Shown here: piece by piece, positions 1 to 6,717 of the stretch
Layout of the letters: each line of letters starts with the position of its first letter
Numbering within the stretch: position 1 is the stretch's first letter
Source: Candidatus Equimonas enterica
GTDB taxonomy: Bacteria; Bacteroidota; Bacteroidia; Bacteroidales; Bacteroidaceae
Assembly: GCA_018066225.1 (NCBI GenBank)
Contig: JAGHRU010000011.1
Span: 1 to 29,087 of the forward strand
Length of the DNA: 29,087 nt
Direction of reading: 5' to 3'
Made by a program: the position numbers and the translations under genes
Notes under the pieces: generated by a model
Told to the model about the DNA's origin: nothing
What the model saw: only the letters and a program-made list of their open reading frames with translations
Databases searched by the model: none

Positions 1-15
1 TTCAAAAAAATGCTG

Positions 16-23
16 TATTTTTG
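16..23 (+). promoter_or_regulatory. Putative -7 promoter element for the tRNA
   Basis: TATTTTTG matches the Bacteroidota -7 consensus TAnnTTTG and lies about 33 nt upstream of the tRNA. No clear -33 element can be checked because the window starts here. Confidence 0.4.
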
Positions 24-56
24 GACTCGCTTCGAATGGGAAATGCAATCAAATCT

Positions 57-130
57 TCCTCATTAGCTCAGTTGGTTAGAGCACCTGACTGTTAATCAGG
101 GGGTCGTTGGTTCAAGCCCATCCTGAAGCG
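57..130 (+). tRNA. tRNA-Asn (anticodon GTT) with poorly paired 3' half
   Basis: The D arm (GCTC/GAGC), the anticodon stem CCTGA/TCAGG and the loop CTGTTAA with anticodon GTT at 91-93 are perfect, as is a T loop TTCAAGC. The 3' side fits badly: the T stem GTTGG/CCATC has a T-T mismatch, and the acceptor 57-63 (TCCTCAT) pairs with 123-129 (CTGAAGC) at only four of seven positions. A normal partner would read ATGAGGA. CCA is not encoded, which is usual in this phylum. It may be a functional but divergent tRNA, a pseudo-tRNA, or a tRNA whose 3' end was changed by recombination. Confidence 0.7.
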
Positions 131-169
131 CAAGAGAGGAGTACCGCAAGGCGGTGCTCCTCTCTCTTG
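131..169 (+). terminator. Hairpin directly after the tRNA
   Basis: CAAGAGAGGAGTACCGC and GCGGTGCTCCTCTCTCTTG form a long stem with a three-base AAG loop, a small bulge and one mismatch. It begins at the base after the tRNA discriminator, so it probably ends the tRNA transcript. There is no long U tract. Confidence 0.6.
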
Positions 170-181
170 TCTGCCCCGAAG

Positions 182-263
182 CGACAAGGGCAGACCAATC
201 CTACGACTTGGGCAGATAGGAAAAGCGACAAGGGCAGACCGTTTCCGCAGTCTGCCCTTGTCG
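182..263. repeat. GGGCAGAC palindromic repeat, copy A
   Basis: This holds two direct copies of CGACAAGGGCAGAC (from 182 and 226), a variant CGACTTGGGCAGA at 204-216, and an inverted copy at 250-263. The copies at 226-239 and 250-263 form a perfect 14-bp stem with a 10-nt loop (CGTTTCCGCA). It sits just past the 3' end of the minus-strand C10 protease gene and may end its transcript. The same core recurs at 3391, 10431, 16187 and 28601. Confidence 0.75.
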
Positions 264-273
264 TATGCGCCCC

Positions 274-3228
274 CTATTTGACGATGTGCTTGTCGCCACG
301 GCTGATGACAATGCCGCGCGAGTGAGCCGCTGTCGGCTTGCCCCAGAGGTCGTAGGCGGGCAGCGCAGTGGTCGTCGTGGTGACAGGGGCGATGCCCTCG
401 GGCGGCAAGGGACGCGAGAGCGTGACGGTATAGGTGAGCGTGGCCGTGCCGTCGGCAGAAGTGACCACCAGCGGGTAGGTGTTCGTGCCCTCGGCCACGG
501 TGAAACGCCCCGTGCCGCCGACAGTGGCCTCGGCATAGGAGGGCGTAGCAGCGATGGTGACGGCACTGACGGCGTAGGGCACATCAGCGCGATAATCCAC
601 CTCTTCGGGCGAGAAAGCGGGCGTGAGCGTCAGCGGCGTGTCGCTGCCGTCGGCATAGACGCTGAGCGCGGCGAGCGTGGCATCGTCAAGGCCATCTGGC
701 GGACTGACAGGCTCGGGGCGATGGATGCACACGGTGTAGGTCTGCTGCGTCGTCTGGTCCTCTGCCGTGACAAGGACGCGGAGCACGGTGTCGCCATAGT
801 CCAAGGCTGTGGTGGGCGGACAATCCACCGCTGCGGCGGCATGGTGCGCCTCGGCGGTGACACAGACTTGCTCCACCTGCGTAGCGACCTCGGCGGCATA
901 GGCATAGACCTCGGGGCTGAACGCAGGCGTCAGCACCACTGCTGCGCCGTCTGCCGTGGCGAGTGTGAGGCTGCGGAGCGTAGCGTCCGTGCTGACTACG
1001 GGCTCTGGCTCGCCCTCGCGCAAGATGTCGATGGTATAGGTGCGCTGGTCGATGCGATTGACGGCCGTGACCACCACGTCGATGATGTTGTGGCCGCGCC
1101 GCAAATCGACAAGCCCACTGCCCGCTACGGTGGCGGCCTCTACGGCGGGGAAAGCCGACACGACGACTTGCGCCGTCGCCTCACTGACGGTGGCGGTGTA
1201 GGCGTAGGTGTCGCTGTCGAAAGCGGGCGCGAAACTCCCGACCTCGGAAGTGCCGACGCCGACCGAGAGGTAGCGCAGATGGGTGTCGGCCACAGCGGGG
1301 TCGGTGCGGTCGTAGAGGTGCAGCGGCAAGAGGGCGGTGCTGCCGTCCTTCTGCCGCGCCATGCCGCGCCAGAGGCCCTGTGGTGTCTGATAGTTGATGG
1401 TGACGTAGTAGTCGCCATCGGCCTCGGGCAGCACGGCGAAGTCGAAGTCGATGCCAAAGGTCTCGGTGAAGCCCGGCACCACCGTCGCCACAGCGTCGGA
1501 GGTGGAGAGCAGATGCTGCTGACGGTCGTAGAGCTGCAAGCGCAGGAGACCGTCGTAGGCGATGCCGTCGTTGGCCACGCTGGCCACGATATGTCCCGCC
1601 TCGGCGGCATACAAGATGGTGGCGACGGAGAGGCTGCGCGCCAGCAGGAGGCTCTCTTCTTCGGCGTCGCGCTCGGTGCGGTCGGGCACGAAGCGGCCGT
1701 CGTGGTAGGACATGGAGCAGATTTGCCCCTGATCGTTGTACATATACAACCACTGCGTCGCCTCCTCTTCGAGGCTGATGAAAAAGACGCGGGTGCCCTC
1801 GCGCTGCCACTCGGCGCGGACATCAAACATCAGGCCATCGTAGTCGTAGCCGCGCTGGAGCGTAGTGAAGGTGGGGTGATAGTAGTAGTCCACCATGCCG
1901 TCGGGGCGTTCGACGCGCAGCCCCACCTTGCCATAGAAGTGGTAGGAGCCCTCGCACTTGAAGCGGATGCCGAGTTGGCCATTCTGAACGAAGACTTCTT
2001 CGCCGCGCCATGTCTGTCCCACGAGGGTGGAGGTGCTCTCACTGGTGCCGTCGCCAGGCTGGAGGCCGCATATCATGGCCAGATGCGCGCTGTAGCCTGT
2101 GCTGGCACCCCCTACGCCGGGATCGCTGGGGGTGAGGGCGGTCATGCGGAAGTAGTTGTTGCTCTTGCCGTCCCAGCCCCAGTTGATGTGGAAGAGGCCA
2201 TTGCCGTCATAGCCATCGCAGACGAAGGCATGGCCGCTGCTGCTGTTGTCGCCGCCCGAGAGGAAGACGGGACGACCGTCCTGGAGTTCCTCGATGACGC
2301 GGGCGTTCCACGCGTCCCACGTGTCGTAGAAGGCAAGGAAATGCAACTTGGCGCTGCGGTCGTAGCCGAAGTAGCGCATCATGCCGGGCAGGACATCCTC
2401 GACGTAGTTGCCGCTGACCTGTCCGTACTGCATATTCATGCTCGCGCCCACGTCGCTCATGAGTTGTGCAACGGCGTTTTTCTGCTCATCGGTGACATAG
2501 TCGGCGGTGCGCTCGGGCATCTTGTCCCAGTCATAGACATGCTCGGCGAAGTTGGTGGTGTTCTCCACGCGTCGGCCGAAGTCGTCGGTGTAGTGGTAGG
2601 TGTAACTGTGCTTGCCGCGCTCGGGGAAGCGGTAGTAGCGCATGATTTGCGCGATGGCGGTGGCAGCACACCCTGTGGCGCAACGGCCAGAGGGCGAGAG
2701 CGTGACGGGCAGCAAGCGGTTGTAGGGGAGTTCCTGTCCCCATGCTATATTTCCTAAAAGCGGCGCGATGGGCGCAGCCGTCGGGTTGGTGTAGTCCATA
2801 TTGGCCGGCGCACGAGCGGCTTTCACCTCGGGCTGTGCGGCCGAGTAGCGCGCTATCTCGCTGGCATAACGCTCGAGCCAAGCCATCATGTTCTCGGGGG
2901 CTGTGGCGGGGTCGAAAGTGCCGTCGTGGCTGTATGCCAGGATGGCGTAGGCGCAGTCGTCGGCAGCGGCCACGACATAGCCGCTCTCGCCAGTATTGAA
3001 GACATAGAGCGCAGGCGTGCCGTCCTCTTGGGCTACGGTATAGACCAACTGCAAGGCTGCGTCAGAGGGCGGGAGCAGATGGGCTTGGCCACGGGCTTGC
3101 GTGTGGAGAAACTGCGTGACCGACGCAGCAGCCTGCGTGGGGTCAATGGGGCGGGAGGCGGCGCGAAAGCAGGTCGTGAGCACGAGCAACAGCGCACCCA
3201 CCACCCGATAGAAATGACGTGGTGACAT
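274..3228 (-). CDS. Secreted C10 (streptopain-type) cysteine protease with three cadherin-like domains and a T9SS-like tail
   Basis: Secreted papain-fold protease of about 984 aa. The start at 3228 is chosen because it gives a signal peptide (hydrophobic stretch about 8-25) and lies about 45 nt behind a good promoter; an in-frame start at 3285 would lie on the promoter. A Spi-type propeptide (about 26-140) is followed by the catalytic domain. The nucleophile is probably C187 in TGCAATAIAQIM and the base H333 in GHAF, with the HINWGW segment (about 347-352) typical of streptopain. After a linker come three repeats of roughly 85 residues, each starting near D(A/T)xLR.L and ending YT(I/V).I/L.R, as in cadherin-like beta-sandwich domains. 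The protein ends with a short YDLWGKP…GIVISRGDKHIVK tail like those of type IX cargo. Family-level activity is firm; the substrate is unknown. Confidence 0.9.
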   Translation of the reverse strand: MSPRHFYRVVGALLLVLTTCFRAASRPIDPTQAAASVTQFLHTQARGQAHLLPPSDAALQLVYTVAQEDGTPALYVFNTGESGYVVAAADDCAYAILAYSHDGTFDPATAPENMMAWLERYASEIARYSAAQPEVKAARAPANMDYTNPTAAPIAPLLGNIAWGQELPYNRLLPVTLSPSGRCATGCAATAIAQIMRYYRFPERGKHSYTYHYTDDFGRRVENTTNFAEHVYDWDKMPERTADYVTDEQKNAVAQLMSDVGASMNMQYGQVSGNYVEDVLPGMMRYFGYDRSAKLHFLAFYDTWDAWNARVIEELQDGRPVFLSGGDNSSSGHAFVCDGYDGNGLFHINWGWDGKSNNYFRMTALTPSDPGVGGASTGYSAHLAMICGLQPGDGTSESTSTLVGQTWRGEEVFVQNGQLGIRFKCEGSYHFYGKVGLRVERPDGMVDYYYHPTFTTLQRGYDYDGLMFDVRAEWQREGTRVFFISLEEEATQWLYMYNDQGQICSMSYHDGRFVPDRTERDAEEESLLLARSLSVATILYAAEAGHIVASVANDGIAYDGLLRLQLYDRQQHLLSTSDAVATVVPGFTETFGIDFDFAVLPEADGDYYVTINYQTPQGLWRGMARQKDGSTALLPLHLYDRTDPAVADTHLRYLSVGVGTSEVGSFAPAFDSDTYAYTATVSEATAQVVVSAFPAVEAATVAGSGLVDLRRGHNIIDVVVTAVNRIDQRTYTIDILREGEPEPVVSTDATLRSLTLATADGAAVVLTPAFSPEVYAYAAEVATQVEQVCVTAEAHHAAAAVDCPPTTALDYGDTVLRVLVTAEDQTTQQTYTVCIHRPEPVSPPDGLDDATLAALSVYADGSDTPLTLTPAFSPEEVDYRADVPYAVSAVTIAATPSYAEATVGGTGRFTVAEGTNTYPLVVTSADGTATLTYTVTLSRPLPPEGIAPVTTTTTALPAYDLWGKPTAAHSRGIVISRGDKHIVK

Positions 3229-3274
3229 AGTTATATTGAGGATTAGAAAATCGTTGTCAGCCGACAGCGGCAGG

Positions 3275-3282
3275 CAAAGATA
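3275..3282 (-). promoter_or_regulatory. -7 promoter element of the C10 protease gene
   Basis: The minus strand reads TATCTTTGC, matching TAnnTTTG, 46 nt upstream of the chosen ATG at 3228. The upstream T-rich stretch is compatible with a weak -33 region. Confidence 0.6.
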
Positions 3283-3390
3283 CAAAGAAAAGCCGAAAAA
3301 CGCGCATTGCTGACCACTTTTTTGGTCATTTCCCTACACTTTGCACACATTACCGCCCTGCCCACACACGCGCTGCGCAAACGCGAAAAA

Positions 3391-3428
3391 CGGCGTGAGC
3401 AGACCAGAAAAACTGTCTGCCCACGCCG
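3391..3428. repeat. GGGCAGAC-type palindromic repeat, copy B
   Basis: CGGCGTGAGCAGAC (3391-3404) and GTCTGCCCACGCCG (3415-3428) form a 14-position stem with one mismatch around a 10-nt loop (CAGAAAAACT). The GCAGAC/GTCTGC core and loop length match copies A and C. It lies in the 333-nt gap between the two secreted-protein genes, where I see no coding sequence; the gap otherwise holds the protease promoter and the hairpin at 3500-3546. Confidence 0.65.
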
Positions 3429-3499
3429 TCTTAACGATGCGCCCAAAGAGGAAAACGCTATAAGTCTTCGGACAGCGAAGAGGCTCGCGTATTAAACAT

Positions 3500-3546
3500 T
3501 GGTGTCCGCTATGCCGACAGACGAGGCTATCGGATAGCGGACACCA
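3500..3546 (-). terminator. Hairpin after the Ig-like/jelly-roll protein gene
   Basis: TGGTGTCCGCTAT (3500-3512) pairs perfectly with ATAGCGGACACCA (3534-3546); inside, CCGA/TCGG can extend the helix past a one-base bulge. It lies 16 nt past the stop of the minus-strand gene ending at 3562. No strong U tract follows, so its efficiency as a terminator is uncertain. Confidence 0.65.
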
Positions 3547-3561
3547 GATAGGGGTAAGAAT

Positions 3562-6183
3562 TTACTTGCGGATGACCTTCTTGTCCTTGTCGATGACGAT
3601 GCCCTTGGCAGCGGCATTGACGCGGCGACCAGCGAGGTCGTAGCACGGAGCGTCAGCAGAGAGGTTGATGAGCGTCTCGCGCTGCACGCCCTCGGGCACT
3701 TCTGCGCCCTTGACACAGATCTTGTCGATGCGCCAGATGGCGGCATCGTCGCCCGTGGAGTCGTACTCGAAGACCACGATGACGCGACGGCCAGCGAAGA
3801 ACGTGAGGTCGGCCTCACAAGGCACAAAGGCCTCATTCTTGGGCATGCTGCTCAGGTCGAGGTAGATGAAGTCCTCACCCTCGACAGGCTCTTTGCTCGG
3901 GTCGTCGTAGGCGGCAGCATCGATGGCATAGACCTTGGCATTGTCAGCGATGCCCGTGACGAAGCGAGCGGCGTGGGTGAAGGAGAGCGTGGCCTCGGCG
4001 TAGTTCGTCAGGTCGATGACGGGGCTGTGCAGACGCGCCACGGTCTTGTGGGCTCGCAGGTTAGCGTTGTAGGGATTGGCCTCCATGAAGCCGTTGTTGT
4101 CGATGTAGCGCCATACGCCCTCGGGGAGATCTTCGGGGGCTTCGGTGGAGTAGCTCGAGAGGTCGTCGGCGAGGTAGAACGTAGCGAGGCGCAAGTCGCC
4201 CATGCTGCCGTTGAAGCCATTGAAATAGAGTGCGTCTTCGGGCGCAATATCTTCGTCATACTGCGGGTCAATGATGGGCTTATCGCCATCCTCCACTTTG
4301 ACTTTGACGAGGACGTCCTCGGGAGCCTCGTAGCGGTCGGTGGCCTCACAGAAGTAGCGGACTGTGCACTCACCAGCCTTGACAGCGGTAATCGTACCGT
4401 CGTCCTCGACGGTGACCACGCCAGAGTTGTCGGGCATGAGGCAGATGACAGCGTCGCTCTCGCAGGAGGCATTGAGGTTGCGGCTCTCGCCCACCTTCAT
4501 GGTGATTTCGGTGGCCTCCACGCTGATGGCGCAGGACTTCTTATTGACGTTGATAACAACAGAAGCCGTGGCAGCAGCGAAGTCGTCGCAAGCGGGATAG
4601 GTGACGGTGAGGGTGGCGGTGCCAGCACCTATGGCCATGACATGACCCTTGCCATAGGCGATGACGCTCCCGTCGGAAACGGTGACGACGGGCGTGGCCG
4701 TGCTGTTGCTCTCATGGCGGATTTCTATCACATCACCCACAAACAGGTCGGTCTGCTCCACCGTAAGGGTGGCCGTAGCCGCGGCGAGGACGAAGATGTC
4801 GTCGTCGCTCCACACGTTGAGTTGCGCGTCCTGCTTATACATCGCGGGGTAGCCGATGACGCTGATGTGGCTATCTACAGGCTCTGCGGCGGCCTGCAAC
4901 TTCTTGAGCGAGCCCTTGGCAGCCTTGTCGTAGATGGCCATAGCGGCATCGCCCTGCGCCATAGTGGCCGTGCGGGCGGCCTCGGTGCTGCTCATATCGG
5001 CGGTCACGACAGCGTCGATGACCTTGACACGGCGGTTCTCATACTGCGCCATATCGGCGGTGATGTCGGCGATGGTGGCTTCGGTGACAGGCACTTCGCA
5101 GTCATAGACGAGGGTGCAGTTGGTCGTATATTCCCAGTTGGTGATTTCCAGCATGCCGTTGAAGAGGCAAGCATCCACATAGACATCGCCCGTGAGTTGG
5201 TAGCCGGCCTCAAAGGTCTTGTCGCTCTGATAGACCAGCACGCCGCCCGTGGCATCCTCCATGTAGGTGTTGGGGCCATTGACATAGGTCACGATGGCCT
5301 TGTCGAGCGTAAGGCAGAAAGGCTGCGCCGAGGCAGAAGAGGTAGCGGTGGTAGCGGCACGGAGTGCGCCGAGGCCCTCCACAGGCTGCGCTACGGTGAG
5401 GTTGTAGGAGGCTTGACCAGCGAGATAATCGTCATTTTCGGCAGCAGAAGCCGTGATGGTGGTGCGACCCGGGCCGACGATGGTCACCTCACCCGTGGCA
5501 GCATCGACGGTAGCGACAGCCTCGTCGGAGGAAGCGTAGGTGACGGCAGCCGTGGTGGTGCGTTGCAGCACGGGCACATCGGTCAGCGTCTGGCCAAAGA
5601 CAACGCGCACGGCAGCCTCGGAGAAGGCCAAGCCTGCCACGGCCTTGCTGCCATCTTTCAGCTCACGGAAGAAGGTCACCTTGGTGGCCTTGATGTTGTT
5701 ATTGACGGAGGTGTAAGAGCGCCAGTCGATAGTGACAGGACTGACGCTGGTGTTGGTATATACGCCGACGTAGCGTTTTTGCCCGTTGTTGTAGAGAAAG
5801 CCGTCCTTCATCGAGAAGACCTTGTTGTCGTTGCCCGTACCTACACGCAGACCGTTGTTGTCACTGATGCAGTAGAGATAGGTATCTTCGCCATACTTGG
5901 TGAAGGTGTAGTTGCTACCGTTCTTGGTGACGGTCCACTTCACACTGCTCTCGGGCGCGGCTTTGAGCGTGTCGGCAGCGATGGTGATGGCGATAGCGTT
6001 GGGGCCACCCTTGGTGTTGAAAGAACTATTGGACATAGCCGTGGAAGTAGAGGCGTCAGCAATGACCACCACATCGCCCGACTGGAGAGTGGCGACATCC
6101 GTCACCGCCCACTGTGCTTGCACGCTGGTAGCCACAAAGGCCAGCACCAGCGTCAGCAGCGCATTAAGGGTAAAATGTTTCAT
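3562..6183 (-). CDS. Secreted multidomain protein with Ig-like (BIG-type) and jelly-roll domains and a T9SS-like tail
   Basis: About 873 aa. The start at 6183 gives a clear signal peptide (MKHFTLNALL…VQAQ); an in-frame upstream start at 6375 would read through the promoter and is rejected. After an N-terminal region rich in aromatic and polar residues comes an Ig-like bacterial domain (YASSDEAVATVDAATGEVTI), then a region with YMEDATGGVLVY and a VYVDACLFNGMLEI strand resembling OB-fold/DUF5689-like modules of Bacteroidota secreted proteins. Two more BIG-like domains follow, then a jelly-roll type domain (ALYFNGFNG…SPVIDLTNY…LSFTHA…RVIVVFEYDSTGDDAAIWRIDKI). It ends YDLAGRRVNAAAKGIVIDKDKKVIRK, close to the tail of the neighbouring protease. 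No catalytic motif was seen; it is probably a surface or secreted binding protein, exact role unknown. Confidence 0.85.
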   Translation of the reverse strand: MKHFTLNALLTLVLAFVATSVQAQWAVTDVATLQSGDVVVIADASTSTAMSNSSFNTKGGPNAIAITIAADTLKAAPESSVKWTVTKNGSNYTFTKYGEDTYLYCISDNNGLRVGTGNDNKVFSMKDGFLYNNGQKRYVGVYTNTSVSPVTIDWRSYTSVNNNIKATKVTFFRELKDGSKAVAGLAFSEAAVRVVFGQTLTDVPVLQRTTTAAVTYASSDEAVATVDAATGEVTIVGPGRTTITASAAENDDYLAGQASYNLTVAQPVEGLGALRAATTATSSASAQPFCLTLDKAIVTYVNGPNTYMEDATGGVLVYQSDKTFEAGYQLTGDVYVDACLFNGMLEITNWEYTTNCTLVYDCEVPVTEATIADITADMAQYENRRVKVIDAVVTADMSSTEAARTATMAQGDAAMAIYDKAAKGSLKKLQAAAEPVDSHISVIGYPAMYKQDAQLNVWSDDDIFVLAAATATLTVEQTDLFVGDVIEIRHESNSTATPVVTVSDGSVIAYGKGHVMAIGAGTATLTVTYPACDDFAAATASVVINVNKKSCAISVEATEITMKVGESRNLNASCESDAVICLMPDNSGVVTVEDDGTITAVKAGECTVRYFCEATDRYEAPEDVLVKVKVEDGDKPIIDPQYDEDIAPEDALYFNGFNGSMGDLRLATFYLADDLSSYSTEAPEDLPEGVWRYIDNNGFMEANPYNANLRAHKTVARLHSPVIDLTNYAEATLSFTHAARFVTGIADNAKVYAIDAAAYDDPSKEPVEGEDFIYLDLSSMPKNEAFVPCEADLTFFAGRRVIVVFEYDSTGDDAAIWRIDKICVKGAEVPEGVQRETLINLSADAPCYDLAGRRVNAAAKGIVIDKDKKVIRK

Positions 6184-6230
6184 AAGCGTAAATAATTGAG
6201 ATTTTAATTGCGTATAGATGAATTTCTCGG

Positions 6231-6238
6231 CAAAGATA
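6231..6238 (-). promoter_or_regulatory. -7 element of the Ig-like/jelly-roll protein gene
   Basis: The minus strand reads TATCTTTGC, 47 nt before the ATG at 6183. It is mirror-symmetric to the tsaE promoter at 6272-6279. Confidence 0.65.
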
Positions 6239-6271
6239 CGCATTATTTTCCGCTCATCCAAAAAAAATGCG

Positions 6272-6279
6272 TACCTTTG
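6272..6279 (+). promoter_or_regulatory. -7 element of the tsaE-PBP operon
   Basis: TACCTTTGC matches TAnnTTTG and lies 21 nt before the tsaE ATG at 6301, giving a short 5' leader. This supports 6301 rather than the in-frame start at 6208. Confidence 0.7.
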
Positions 6280-6300
6280 CACAAAATTTTGACTGTCCCG

Positions 6301-6717
6301 ATGGAAATTGCTTTTCCTACCCTCGACGCACTCCCCAAGGCCGCAGCCGACTTTGCCGCCGCTATGGGCAGCCACCGCGTCTTTGCCTTTGAAGGCGAGA
6401 TGGGGGCTGGCAAGACGACCTTCATCAAGGCCCTCTGCCAGAGGCTCGGCGTGGCAGAAGTCGTCACTTCGCCGACCTTTGCCATCGTCAATGAGTACAC
6501 CTCATCTCTCCTGCCCTGCCCCATCTTCCACTTCGACTGCTATCGTCTGCGTAGCCTCGCCGAAGCCTACGACATAGGGTGTGAGGACTACTTCTACACC
6601 GGCCTCTGCCTCATAGAGTGGCCCGAGGTCGTAGCGTCTATCCTGCCCGAGGACACCGTCTATGTCCGCCTCAGCGTAGATGAGCGCGGCTGCCGCACCC
6701 TAACGTTCAATGTCTGA
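6301..6717 (+). CDS. tsaE: TsaE, ATPase of the tRNA t6A37 modification system
   Basis: TsaE is the ATPase that assists TsaB/TsaD in making N6-threonylcarbamoyl-adenosine at position 37 of ANN-decoding tRNAs. The 138-aa product is of normal family length. A Walker A motif GEMGAGKTT lies at residues 32-40, SPTFAIVNEY follows (family signature SPTF…NEY), then HFDCYRL and a C-terminal CLIEWPE (family motif IEWPE). The chosen start follows a TACCTTTGC promoter by 21 nt; a longer reading frame opens at 6208, but that start lies upstream of the promoter. The stop codon overlaps the start of the next gene (ATGTCTGA), so translation of the PBP is probably coupled. Confidence 0.93.
   Translation: MEIAFPTLDALPKAAADFAAAMGSHRVFAFEGEMGAGKTTFIKALCQRLGVAEVVTSPTFAIVNEYTSSLLPCPIFHFDCYRLRSLAEAYDIGCEDYFYTGLCLIEWPEVVASILPEDTVYVRLSVDERGCRTLTFNV

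Noticed and set aside
2310..2330. CCACGTG core near 2317 as a second parS
   Set aside because: The flanks do not match (TCCCACGTGTCG lacks the GTT…AAC arms) and it lies inside a coding region.
265..2757. 830-codon plus-strand open frame opposite the C10 protease gene
   Set aside because: It is an antisense shadow in GC-rich DNA: composition is Gly/Val/Ala/Asp/His-rich with no recognisable motif, while the minus strand carries signal peptide, catalytic motifs and sorting tail.
3243..3446. 67-codon minus-strand frame between the secreted-protein genes
   Set aside because: It runs through palindromic repeat B and the protease promoter and has no protein-like features.
3973..6195. 740-codon plus-strand open frame opposite the Ig-like protein gene
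   Set aside because: Same shadow pattern; it ends over the real gene's promoter and has no domain.
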